In this document: positions 55,561 to 63,509 of the stretch, piece after piece
Position numbering within the stretch: position 1 is the stretch's first letter
Layout of the letters: each line of letters opens with the position of its first letter
Source of the DNA: UBA4719 sp038249115
GTDB lineage: Bacteria > Actinomycetota > Actinomycetes > Actinomycetales > Dermatophilaceae
DNA length: 64,000 bases
Direction of reading: 5' to 3'
NCBI GenBank assembly: GCA_038249115.1
Contig: JBBRWQ010000002.1
Span: forward strand, 42,922 to 106,921
Program-made: the position numbers and the translations under genes
Notes under the pieces: model-generated
The model's input: only the letters and a program-made list of their open reading frames with translations
The model's database searches: none
Told to the model about the DNA's origin: nothing

Positions 55561-56981
55561 GTCATTGGGGGCTCCGGCGACACGCCCTGCACCGTCGCCC
55601 GAACCAGCGTGCCGTGCGGCGTGTGCGCACGTACCTCGAGGCTGCCTCCGACCTGGTTGACCCTCTCACGCATCCCGATCAGTCCCAGGTGGCCGCCTGC
55701 GCCCGCCTGCGTGATACTGGATTCGGGGATGCCGCAGCCGTCATCGGTGACGGTGAGCACAACCTGCTGACCGAAGTTAAGGTCAACCCGGGCGTGCGTG
55801 GCTTTCGCATGACGCACGACGTTGCTCAGCGCCTCCTGGGCGACTCGATACACGGTGAGCTCGTTCTGGGCAGACAGCCGGACCTGCTCGCCGGTGACCC
55901 GCAGCCTGACCGAGAGCCCGTGCCTTGCGCGGCACTCGGCGACCAGCTGCCGCAGGGCCGCCACCGCCCCGAAGTCGTCGAGCACGGGCGGGCGCAGACC
56001 GTGGATGACGTTGCGCAGGACCTCGACCACCCCCGTGGCCAGCTCACCATTACGGTGCACCAGCGGAGCCAGATCTGCCGGAAGCCTTGGGTCATCGCTG
56101 AGGATCTCCAGCATGCGCACGAGATAGGTCAGCGTCTGAACCGGGTCGTCATGCAGGTCCTGGGCCAGCCGCCGTCGTTCGTCCTCCTGCACGGTGACCA
56201 GATGCCTGGCGTATGCACGCTGCTCGGCCGCCCGGCGTTCCTCGTCGGTCACGTCCACGAGCACGATCTGGACGAGTCGTTCGCCGGAGCCGACCCCGAG
56301 CGTCCGTGCCTTGGGTGCAAACACGCGATCCCCCACCGGCAGGCGCTGAACCGTCCCGGCCAGGATCGCCGTCACCTGAGTGCCCACGAGGTCCGACAGG
56401 AGGCGCCCCGGCGCATCCTGTCCGAGCAACGACGTGGCCGCCGCGTTGGCCTCGGTGACCACTCCGGCGGCGTGAGTGACGAGAACCGGCGCATGCTGCT
56501 CGTCGAACAGGGCACGGTAGCGCGCTTCAGCGACCTCACTGGCTCGCAAGGCCGCCTCGGCCCGCAGACGAGCCTGTTCCTCGCGCTCAACCCGCTGCCC
56601 GACAATGAACGCGACCGCGTTGAGGATGAACAGGTTCCCGATCTCAACCCAGGCGTTGGCGGTTGTCACATCGGCGATGAAGAGCCAGTCGGGGAACATC
56701 AGCACAGTCGCCCACAGAGCGGTGGCAACGGCGCCGCGAACGCCGAAGTTCAGTGCGGCATAGATGACCGGGATGAGCAGCAGCGCGGTGATGGTCGAGC
56801 GCGGGATCTCGAACGGCGGGAGGAAACCCATGACGTCGAGCACGACCTCGTCCAGGAAAGCCACGAACAGGACGCCCATCTGAACGACCCAGAACCGTCC
56901 CGACCTGATCGGCGGGCTGAGCCTGCCAAACACCTCGAGAGCCCGAGTCCCAAGGGCATGGGGCCGAACGTCAGTGCTCAT
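55557..56981 (-). CDS. Membrane sensor histidine kinase (NarL-type partner)
   Basis: A 474-residue kinase. Three or four N-terminal membrane helices (about 30-125), then a short coiled coil, a PAS-like domain (about 155-265; ARYRALFDEQHAPVLVTHAAGVVTEANAAAT), a HisKA_3 dimerisation domain with VQEDERRRLAQDLHDDPVQTL (phospho-His in LHDD), and an HATPase_c domain (YRVAQEALSNVVRHA, TDDGCG, GHLGLIGMRERV). Overlaps the response regulator by 11 bases. Divergent from the CuA-like/FeS/NrfD operon, which it may control. The signal is unknown; PAS suggests redox or a small ligand. Confidence 0.9.
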   Translation of the reverse strand: MSTDVRPHALGTRALEVFGRLSPPIRSGRFWVVQMGVLFVAFLDEVVLDVMGFLPPFEIPRSTITALLLIPVIYAALNFGVRGAVATALWATVLMFPDWLFIADVTTANAWVEIGNLFILNAVAFIVGQRVEREEQARLRAEAALRASEVAEARYRALFDEQHAPVLVTHAAGVVTEANAAATSLLGQDAPGRLLSDLVGTQVTAILAGTVQRLPVGDRVFAPKARTLGVGSGERLVQIVLVDVTDEERRAAEQRAYARHLVTVQEDERRRLAQDLHDDPVQTLTYLVRMLEILSDDPRLPADLAPLVHRNGELATGVVEVLRNVIHGLRPPVLDDFGAVAALRQLVAECRARHGLSVRLRVTGEQVRLSAQNELTVYRVAQEALSNVVRHAKATHARVDLNFGQQVVLTVTDDGCGIPESSITQAGAGGHLGLIGMRERVNQVGGSLEVRAHTPHGTLVRATVQGVSPEPPMT

Positions 56982-57624
56982 CGCCGACGGTCAGCAACTT
57001 GGTCGAGATGGCCCGCACGACCGCCTCGGTGCGTGAACCCACCCCGAGCTTGGCGTAGATGTTGTCGCAATGGCGGTCCACAGTGCGGGTGCTGATGCCC
57101 ATCCGTGCCGCCAGCTCACGGTTGTGCAGGCCCTCCGCCAACAGGCTCAGGACCTCAAGCTCGCGCTCGGTCAGCTCGGCCACACCTGGCTCCGGCTGAC
57201 GCGACGAGATCAGCAGCCGGGCCGTGAGACCGGACTGGAGCACGCTCGCCCCGCCAGCCACGGCACGCACCGCCTGGACCAGCTCCTTGCCGGGGGCGGT
57301 CTTGCGCAGGTACCCCGCGGCCCCGGCCTCGAGTGCGCCGCGAACGTACTCGTCCTCGTCGTACGCGCTCACCATCAGCACCCGCACCTCGGGATGGTCC
57401 CGGGTGAGCCGACTCGTGGCCTCGATGCCGTTCATGCCCGGAAGCCGGATGTCCATCAGCACCACGTCAGGGCGGAGCTGGTTGACCAGGGCGAGAGCGA
57501 CCTCGCCGGAGTCAGCGTCACCGACCACCTGTATGTCGGGGTGCGCCTCGAGTATCTGGCGAGTGCCGTCGCGATGCAGGGCATGGTCGTCGACCACCAC
57601 CACTCGTATCACTGACGCCTCCAC
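56971..57624 (-). CDS. NarL/LuxR-type response regulator
   Basis: A 217-residue regulator: receiver domain with VVVVDDHALHRDG, phospho-acceptor VVLMDIRLPGMNG (near residue 57), MVSAYDEDEYV and LRKTAPGKEL; C-terminal LuxR helix-turn-helix ELTERELEVLSLLAEGLHNRELAARMGISTRTVDRHCDNIYAKLGVGSRTEAV. GTG start with TAACCT at a spacing of 7 (leaderless). First gene of the two-component pair, facing away from the NrfD-type operon across 186 bases. Confidence 0.93.
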   Translation of the reverse strand: MEASVIRVVVVDDHALHRDGTRQILEAHPDIQVVGDADSGEVALALVNQLRPDVVLMDIRLPGMNGIEATSRLTRDHPEVRVLMVSAYDEDEYVRGALEAGAAGYLRKTAPGKELVQAVRAVAGGASVLQSGLTARLLISSRQPEPGVAELTERELEVLSLLAEGLHNRELAARMGISTRTVDRHCDNIYAKLGVGSRTEAVVRAISTKLLTVGDEH

Positions 57625-57666
57625 ACAGATCAGGTTACCCGTCGTCCTCTTCAGAGATGGCGTAAA

Positions 57667-57688
57667 TCACCCATAGGAAGATGGGCGA
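57667..57688. promoter_or_regulatory. Inverted repeat between the response regulator and the CuA-like operon
   Basis: TCACCCAT (57667-57674) and ATGGGCGA (57681-57688) are inverted with one mismatch across a six-base spacer. It is the best candidate for a response-regulator site in the shared promoter region. Confidence 0.4.
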
Positions 57689-57809
57689 GATCGCGGTGCC
57701 GGCAACCCTGCGGATCAGACCACGCTTGCATCGGAACAACCTGCACACACCATCAGGTCACCGTTCCCGGCCGGCGAAATCACCGGCTGACCCTCAGTCA
57801 GAAAGAGTG

Positions 57810-58430
57810 ATGACCGTGAACCACATCGGGTCCAAGCACCTTCGGATGATCGGCGTCGGGCTGATCGTGGGAGCAGTGGCAGTCACCGCGTCAGCGTGCG
57901 GCAGCGCTGATCCGGGCACCCCTGCAGCCGATGGCGCCAAGACGACAGCCGTCGCCCCCAAGACCGTCAAGATCGAGATGATCGGCAAGATCGACGCCGA
58001 CACGGGTCCGGCCGGGACCTTCACCAGCAAGGAGCACTGGCCGGCCATGGACCCCAGCGACCTGACCTTCGCCGCGGGCGACAACGTCGTGCTCACGATC
58101 AAGGAGTATGACGACGCCCCCACCGCACTGCCGGACGGCTCGCCATACAACGCGGTCGCCGGAGGGACGATGACCCTTGATGGCGTGGCCGCGACCACCG
58201 TGTCGAACGAGAACATCGCGCACACGTTCAGCATCCCCGAGCTCGGGATCAACGTGCCGCTGTCAAAGGCCCCCGATGGTGGCTTCTCGACCACGGTGTT
58301 CACCTTCAAGGTCGACAAGGCCGGCTCCTACACCTGGCGCTGCTTCACCCCCTGTGGCGGCGACCCCAAGGGAATGGGCGGCTCCATGGCGACCAAGGGC
58401 TGGATGCAAGGCGGCGTGGTCGTCTCCTGA
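57810..58430 (+). CDS. CuA-like cupredoxin lipoprotein
   Basis: A 206-residue exported lipoprotein with lipobox TASAC (Cys30). The mature protein aligns with the CuA domain of cytochrome oxidase subunit II: NIAHTFSIPELGINVPL carries the first His (His138), and WRCFTPCGGDPKGM has Cys178, Cys182 and Met189 at the exact CuA spacing (C, +4, +11). The second CuA His, expected at +8, is Pro186. It thus keeps four of five side-chain ligands and is more likely a modified mono- or dinuclear copper site. First gene of an operon with a Tat ferredoxin and an NrfD-type subunit; it may pass electrons to or from them. Confidence 0.8.
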   Translation: MTVNHIGSKHLRMIGVGLIVGAVAVTASACGSADPGTPAADGAKTTAVAPKTVKIEMIGKIDADTGPAGTFTSKEHWPAMDPSDLTFAAGDNVVLTIKEYDDAPTALPDGSPYNAVAGGTMTLDGVAATTVSNENIAHTFSIPELGINVPLSKAPDGGFSTTVFTFKVDKAGSYTWRCFTPCGGDPKGMGGSMATKGWMQGGVVVS

Positions 58431-58483
58431 CGACTGCGGCCAACCACACAACTGACTGAGTAACCACTGGAAGGCAGGACGCC

Positions 58484-59359
58484 ATGCAGGACCGTACGAC
58501 GCACCCGGAGGAGAAGTCCGTTACTCCTCCTCCGGCAGTCACCCTGAAGGAGCGCCAGGTGTTGAGCCGGCGCCTCCTGCTCGGAACGCTGGGTGTCACC
58601 GCGGCCGGTGGCGCCCTGGCCGTGGTCAGCTACGCCGACGAGGCGCAGGCGGCGACCATACCGACCGGGACGACGATCGCGCCCGGGGCGGTCACGCCTG
58701 CTGCCCCGGTTGCCGAACACGCCTGGTGCATGGTCATCGACCTGCGCACCTGCGATGGTTGCAAGGCCTGCACGACGTCCTGCCAGCAGCGCCACCAGCT
58801 CCGCCCGGAGCAGACCTGGATCGACGTCTACGACATGAAGGACGCCTCCGGTGGGACATTCCACATGCCGCGCCCCTGCATGATGTGCGAGGACGCCCCG
58901 TGCATGTACATCTGCCCGGTCGGCGCGAATGTGCGCACCGATGAGGGGCTCGTCCTGGTCGACACGGAAGCCTGCATCGGGTCCCGCGCCTGCATGGCCG
59001 CCTGCCCGTATGAGGCGCGCTACTTCAACTGGACCGACCCGCTCCCCCAGAAGCGGATGCCCATGGCCGACTCACCGCAGATGCCGGTGCCGCAGAAGGG
59101 CACCGTCGCCAAGTGCGTGTTCTGCGCCGACCGGCTGCCGAACGGTGAGCTGCCCGCCTGCGTGTCCGGGTGCCCGATGGGTGTGCTCTACATCGGTGAC
59201 CTGGTCACCGACACCGCCGTCAACGGCCAGGGCACGACGGTCGTGCTCTCGGAGTTCCTGCGGGCGAACGACGCGGTGCGGTACAAGGAGGAGCTCGGGA
59301 CCAACCCGCGCGTCTACTACATCCTCGGCCACGGCCAGACCCTGACAGGTGGGCTATGA
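58484..59359 (+). CDS. Tat-exported four-cluster ferredoxin (NrfC/PsrB-like)
   Basis: A 291-residue iron-sulfur electron-transfer subunit. A twin-arginine signal (SRRLLLG, residues 28-34, with a hydrophobic stretch to 50 and an AQA site near 56) sends it across the membrane. Cys motifs: 90/93/96/100; 132/135/140/144; 164/Ser167/170/174; 211/214/226/230. Relatives have CIGCRYC at the third motif, but here it is CIGSRAC, leaving 15 Cys, so one cluster is altered. It overlaps the NrfD-type gene by 4 bases. No molybdopterin catalytic subunit is encoded nearby. Confidence 0.9.
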   Translation: MQDRTTHPEEKSVTPPPAVTLKERQVLSRRLLLGTLGVTAAGGALAVVSYADEAQAATIPTGTTIAPGAVTPAAPVAEHAWCMVIDLRTCDGCKACTTSCQQRHQLRPEQTWIDVYDMKDASGGTFHMPRPCMMCEDAPCMYICPVGANVRTDEGLVLVDTEACIGSRACMAACPYEARYFNWTDPLPQKRMPMADSPQMPVPQKGTVAKCVFCADRLPNGELPACVSGCPMGVLYIGDLVTDTAVNGQGTTVVLSEFLRANDAVRYKEELGTNPRVYYILGHGQTLTGGL

Positions 59360-61437
59360 CCGCCAACACCATGACCACAGACATGACCACAGACATGACC
59401 ACAGACATGGCCACAGAGACGATGAGCGGCTCCGCTGCCGGCTCCCGCACGGCGTCCCTGCGTCCGTTTGGCAAGCCGTCGGCCAGTTGGTGGATCGCCA
59501 TCGGCATCCTGGGCGCGGTTGTCCTTGCCGGTATCGCCGGCTGGGTCGTCCAGCTCATGGGTGGGATGGGCGTGGCCGGCTACAACGACCACGCCTTCTG
59601 GGCCCTCTACATCGCCGACGTCATCACCTTCATCGGAGTCAGCTACGGCGGGGCCGTGGTCTCGGCGATCCTGCGGCTGACCGGCGCCACCTGGCGCGCC
59701 CCGCTGACCCGCCTTGCCGAGGGCACCGCCGTGGTCACAGTGCTCATCGGCGCCGCCTTGATCATCCCGCACCTGGGTAACCCGATCCGCCTGTGGGAGC
59801 TGCTGACCCGACCCAACCTGTCCGCTCCGGTCTTCTGGGACATGGTCGCGGTGCTGACCTACATCTTCGCGTCCGTCGTGTTCTTCGCTCTCCCACTGGT
59901 GCCCGACATGGCCATCCTCGGCCAGGACCATGGCCAGCAGCTGGGTCGGCGCAGGGCCACCCTGTACAGGCGGGTCTCTCGCGGCTGGGTAGGGGCACCG
60001 CACCAAAAGCGTGTCCTCGCCGGTGCGCTCGGCCTGGTGTCCATCATGATCATCCCGCTGGCCGTGTCCGTTCACTCGGTCCTGGCCTGGGCCTTCGCCA
60101 GCACCGACCGCCCGTGGTGGCACGAGAGCATCTGGGCGCCGCAGTTCGTCGTCGCCGCGCTCTACTCCGGGGTGGCCCTGGTCATCCTGGTCGTGGCCGG
60201 CTTCCGCCGCGGCTACCGCCTGGAGGCACTCATCAACGAGCGGCACTTCGTGCGCCTGGGCTTCATCATGGCGACCTTCGCCGCCACCTACCTCTACCTC
60301 ACCTTTGCCGACATCCTGCCCGGCGCCTACGTGGGCGAGCACGGGACCGCCGCGGTGTTCACCGACCTGCTGGTGGGCCGGCTGGCCCCGTGGTTCTGGA
60401 TGTTCGCCGTCGTCGGAGGCCTGATCCCCCTGCTGCTCGTCGCGCTGCCCTGGACCAGGAACGTGCGGGGCATGGTCATCGCCTCATGTCTGGTCCTGCC
60501 CATGATGTGGCTCAAGCGGGTCCTGCTGGTCATCGGCCCTGCCACCTACGACACGGTGCTGCGCACCTTCGGCACCTACCACTTCACCTGGGTCTCGATC
60601 GCGATCACCCTCGCCGCGGCCGCAGCAGTCCCGCTCCTGCTCATGCTGCTCTTCCGGGTCGTGCCAATCCTGTCCATCGACGAGATCGAAGAGATCCACG
60701 AGGCCCAGGCGAACGCGCCGACCGCCCAACCAGTCAGCAAGGCGGCCGCTCGTCAGGGTCGCGACGCCACACCGGTCGGCACACCGGGCACGGCCCACCG
60801 CGTTGCCGGCGCAGCGGGTGTCCTGCTACTCGTCGCCATGCTGGGCATGTTCGGGGTGGGTACGGCCAAACCAGCCAGTGCCGCGACGCCCCAGATCGCG
60901 ACGAGCATGTCGACGGCGCTGGTCAGCGCGCCGACGAAGGCAGACAAGATCACCATCACCGGCGCCGAGACAGGCGGGCTGATGCAGCTCACTGCCACGC
61001 TCACCGGTCCCGCGGGCCAGCCTGTGGCCAAGACCGATGTCGCGTTCTCCTTCACCACCAAGGAGTTCGGCACCCCGGCTCGGCAGGTCCCGCTCGGCAC
61101 GGCCACCACCGACAAGGCTGGCGTCGCCCGGCTGACGCTAGGCGGCGACCCTGACCACCTGTACAAGCCCACCACCACTGGGCCACAAGAGTTCTCCGCC
61201 ACCTACACCGCCAGCGCGGACGCCACGCCGATCACGGCCAGCGCCACCGTCAACGTGACGGTGGCCCGGTCCGCCTACCGCCCTGCCCCCGCCAAACCGC
61301 TGGCCAGCGTCGGCAACATCATGGTCATCGTCCTGTTCTCCATCGTGGCCGTCATCTGGCTCACCCTGATCACCCAGGTCTGGCGTGTTCGCCGAGTCTG
61401 CCGCGTCATCCAGGAACCGGCGACCAGCCGGGCCTAA
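59356..61437 (+). CDS. NrfD/PsrC-type membrane subunit fused to an Ig-like domain
   Basis: A 693-residue quinone-interacting membrane protein. An N-terminal repeat of MTTD (residues 6-20) precedes the NrfD core of about ten helices (about 45-440), including HAFWALYIADVITFIGVSYGGA and SAPVFWDM typical of the family. Beyond the normal NrfD end are a linker, a further hydrophobic segment (about 485-505), an Ig-like beta domain (about 520-640; VSAPTKADKITITGAETGGLMQLTATLTGP) and a last helix (about 655-680). The fusion suggests an exposed domain docking the copper or iron-sulfur partner. Coupled to the ferredoxin gene. Confidence 0.88.
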   Translation: MTANTMTTDMTTDMTTDMATETMSGSAAGSRTASLRPFGKPSASWWIAIGILGAVVLAGIAGWVVQLMGGMGVAGYNDHAFWALYIADVITFIGVSYGGAVVSAILRLTGATWRAPLTRLAEGTAVVTVLIGAALIIPHLGNPIRLWELLTRPNLSAPVFWDMVAVLTYIFASVVFFALPLVPDMAILGQDHGQQLGRRRATLYRRVSRGWVGAPHQKRVLAGALGLVSIMIIPLAVSVHSVLAWAFASTDRPWWHESIWAPQFVVAALYSGVALVILVVAGFRRGYRLEALINERHFVRLGFIMATFAATYLYLTFADILPGAYVGEHGTAAVFTDLLVGRLAPWFWMFAVVGGLIPLLLVALPWTRNVRGMVIASCLVLPMMWLKRVLLVIGPATYDTVLRTFGTYHFTWVSIAITLAAAAAVPLLLMLLFRVVPILSIDEIEEIHEAQANAPTAQPVSKAAARQGRDATPVGTPGTAHRVAGAAGVLLLVAMLGMFGVGTAKPASAATPQIATSMSTALVSAPTKADKITITGAETGGLMQLTATLTGPAGQPVAKTDVAFSFTTKEFGTPARQVPLGTATTDKAGVARLTLGGDPDHLYKPTTTGPQEFSATYTASADATPITASATVNVTVARSAYRPAPAKPLASVGNIMVIVLFSIVAVIWLTLITQVWRVRRVCRVIQEPATSRA
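59371..59418. repeat. 12-bp tandem repeat in the NrfD-type gene start
   Basis: Three perfect copies of ATGACCACAGAC and a fourth imperfect copy (ATGGCCACAGAG). Each encodes Met-Thr-Thr-Asp and supplies an in-frame ATG, so copy number changes would keep the frame. The translation start within the array is ambiguous. Confidence 0.85.
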
Positions 61438-61453
61438 GGTGCAGGATGGAGTC

Positions 61454-62041
61454 ATGAACCCATCCAAGGATGAGCAGCCGGGCTCCACGGACGAGGGCCG
61501 GTCACAGCGGGTCGTCGTTGTCACCCAGGGCGGCATGGGCGTTGCCGACTCGCCCGGCGAGGACGAAGAGGTCAGCAGCCCCGCCGATCAGATCGAGCAG
61601 CCGGCCAAGGTCATGCGCATCGGGTCGATGATCAAGCAGCTGCTCGAGGAGGTTCGCAGCGCGCCGCTGGACGAGGCCGGTCGCACCCGGCTCGCCGAGA
61701 TTCACCGTCGCTCGATCACCGAGCTGGAGCAAGGTCTGGCTCCGGAGCTGATCGAGGAGCTTGAGCGAATCACGTTGCCGTTCAATGACACGGCACCCTC
61801 CGACGCCGAGCTTCGGATCGCACAGGCTCAGCTCGTGGGCTGGCTCGAGGGACTGTTCCACGGCATCCAGGCTGCGCTTTTTGCCCAGCAGATGGCGGCC
61901 CAGCAGCAGCTTCAGAACATCCGCCGAGCGCTCCCGCCGGGCCATTCCGGCACGGAGGACCGTGCAGGCAGCGACGCCAACGGGGGTTTGCCGGGCCGCC
62001 CGGTCTCGTCCGACGGCGGGCCGACGGGGCAGTACCTCTAA
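61454..62041 (+). CDS. bpa: Bacterial proteasome activator Bpa (DUF2587)
   Basis: ATP-independent ring activator of the 20S proteasome (Rv3780 type), 195 residues. The N-terminus is acidic and disordered, with RVVVVTQGGMGV. The four-helix core reads QPAKVMRIGSMIKQLLEEVRSAPLDEAGRTRLAEIHRRSITELEQGL and LAPELIEELERITLPF, LRIAQAQLVGWLEGLFHGIQAALFAQQMAAQQQL. The protein ends exactly in GQYL, the docking motif. GGAG lies only two bases before the ATG, and a TAAGGT element at 61435-61440 suggests a very short leader. The organism therefore should encode a proteasome elsewhere. Confidence 0.95.
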   Translation: MNPSKDEQPGSTDEGRSQRVVVVTQGGMGVADSPGEDEEVSSPADQIEQPAKVMRIGSMIKQLLEEVRSAPLDEAGRTRLAEIHRRSITELEQGLAPELIEELERITLPFNDTAPSDAELRIAQAQLVGWLEGLFHGIQAALFAQQMAAQQQLQNIRRALPPGHSGTEDRAGSDANGGLPGRPVSSDGGPTGQYL

Positions 62042-62053
62042 AACCGAGAGAAG

Positions 62054-63421
62054 TCAGAATCCCTTGCCGGGGTTGAGGATTCCGGCCGGGTCCAGGGCCT
62101 TCTTGATCGAGCGGTGCACGTCCATCACGTCGGCGCCGAGCTCCAGCTCGAGCCAGCGACGCTTCAGGACTCCGACTCCGTGCTCGCCCGTGAGCGTGCC
62201 ACCAAGGTCCAGCGCCGCACGGAACACCTCGTCTGCCGCGGCCCAGATGTTGGCGGGCACGGTGCCGTCAGCGGTCGGGTCGAAAACGAAGATCGGGTGC
62301 AGGTTGCCATCGCCGGCGTGCGCCACGGTGAGCACCCGGACCTGGTGGTCGGCGGCGATCTGCTCCAGCCGCTCGAACATCTCGGGGAGCTTGGATCGGG
62401 GCACCCCGACGTCCTCCACGAGGCACGTGCCCAGTCGTTCGGCTGCAGGCAGAGCCAGTCTGCGGATCTCGAGCAGCTGCGCGGCTTCCTCCGGATCACT
62501 TGAGATCGCAACGAAATCGGCGCCAGCAGCCTCGAACTGAGCCCCCAGCGCAGCCGCGCATTCATTCGCGTCGATACCGTCGGCCTGCGCCAGAAGCATC
62601 GCCGCCATGTCGTCATCCAGAGCCATGTGCTTCCACTCGTTGATCGACCTCAGCGTGTTCTGGTCGATCAGCTCGAGCAGGCTCGGGCCAAGTCCCAGGC
62701 GGACCACCGCCGCCACTGCCTGGGCGGCGTCGCGCACCGACGAGAAGCTGCCGACGACGGTGACCGGCTCGGCGACGGGACACGGACGCAGACGCAGGGT
62801 CGCGCTCGTGATCACGCCCAAGGTGCCCTCCGAGCCGACGAAGAGGCTGGTCAGGTCATAGCCCGCAACGCCTTTGACCGTCCGACGGCCGGTTCGGATG
62901 ATCCGGCCGTCAGCCAGTACGACCTCCAGGCCGAGCACCGAGTCCCGGGTGACGCCGTACTTCACGCAGCGAAGGCCGCCGGCATTCGTCGCGAGGTTGC
63001 CGCCGATCGTGGAGATCTCGAAGCTGCTGGGGTCAGGTGCGTACATCAGCCCGACCTCACGCGCAGCACGGTCGACGTCAGCGGTGATGACACCAGCCTC
63101 GACCACCGCCAGCTGGTCTTCTGCAGAGACCTCGCGGATCGCGGTCATCCGCGCGGTGCTCAGGATGAGGCAGCCGTCCGTGGCGGTCGCACCCCCGGAA
63201 AGCCCGGTCCCCGACCCGCGCGGAACCACCGGTATGCCGTGTTCGGTTGCCCACGTGAGGGCGACGGACACATCCTCGACGGTGTCTGCCAGCAGGACGG
63301 CAAGCGGGACCCCGGGCTGGACCAGATGAGCGTGGTCGCGGCGATACGCGTCGATCACGTCGGGGTCGGTGATCAGGCGTCCGCCGGTGAGCCTGGTCGA
63401 GAGCTGGTCAATGACGGTCAC
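62054..63421 (-). CDS. glcD: FAD-linked oxidase, glycolate oxidase subunit GlcD type
   Basis: A 455-residue flavoprotein of the FAD_binding_4 / VAO family. It has VVPRGSGTGLSGGATATDG (FAD phosphate loop, about 65), PDPSSFEISTIGGNLATNAGGLRCVKYG (about 125), VGSEGTLGVIT, and a C-terminal oxidase domain ending AGDGNLHPIF, LTGEHGVG and LDPAGILNPGKG. It oxidises a 2-hydroxy acid such as glycolate or D-lactate. GTG at 63421 with GGAG fits better than upstream in-frame starts. GlcE/GlcF subunits are not nearby. Convergent with bpa. Confidence 0.92.
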   Translation of the reverse strand: MTVIDQLSTRLTGGRLITDPDVIDAYRRDHAHLVQPGVPLAVLLADTVEDVSVALTWATEHGIPVVPRGSGTGLSGGATATDGCLILSTARMTAIREVSAEDQLAVVEAGVITADVDRAAREVGLMYAPDPSSFEISTIGGNLATNAGGLRCVKYGVTRDSVLGLEVVLADGRIIRTGRRTVKGVAGYDLTSLFVGSEGTLGVITSATLRLRPCPVAEPVTVVGSFSSVRDAAQAVAAVVRLGLGPSLLELIDQNTLRSINEWKHMALDDDMAAMLLAQADGIDANECAAALGAQFEAAGADFVAISSDPEEAAQLLEIRRLALPAAERLGTCLVEDVGVPRSKLPEMFERLEQIAADHQVRVLTVAHAGDGNLHPIFVFDPTADGTVPANIWAAADEVFRAALDLGGTLTGEHGVGVLKRRWLELELGADVMDVHRSIKKALDPAGILNPGKGF

Positions 63422-63509
63422 GGCATTCTCCGCTGCGCAGGGGCGACCACGCCCCCACGTTAGCCCGCTGAAGTCGCAGGGGTGGGTGGGCTCAGCGTAC
63501 GGTCTGCTG

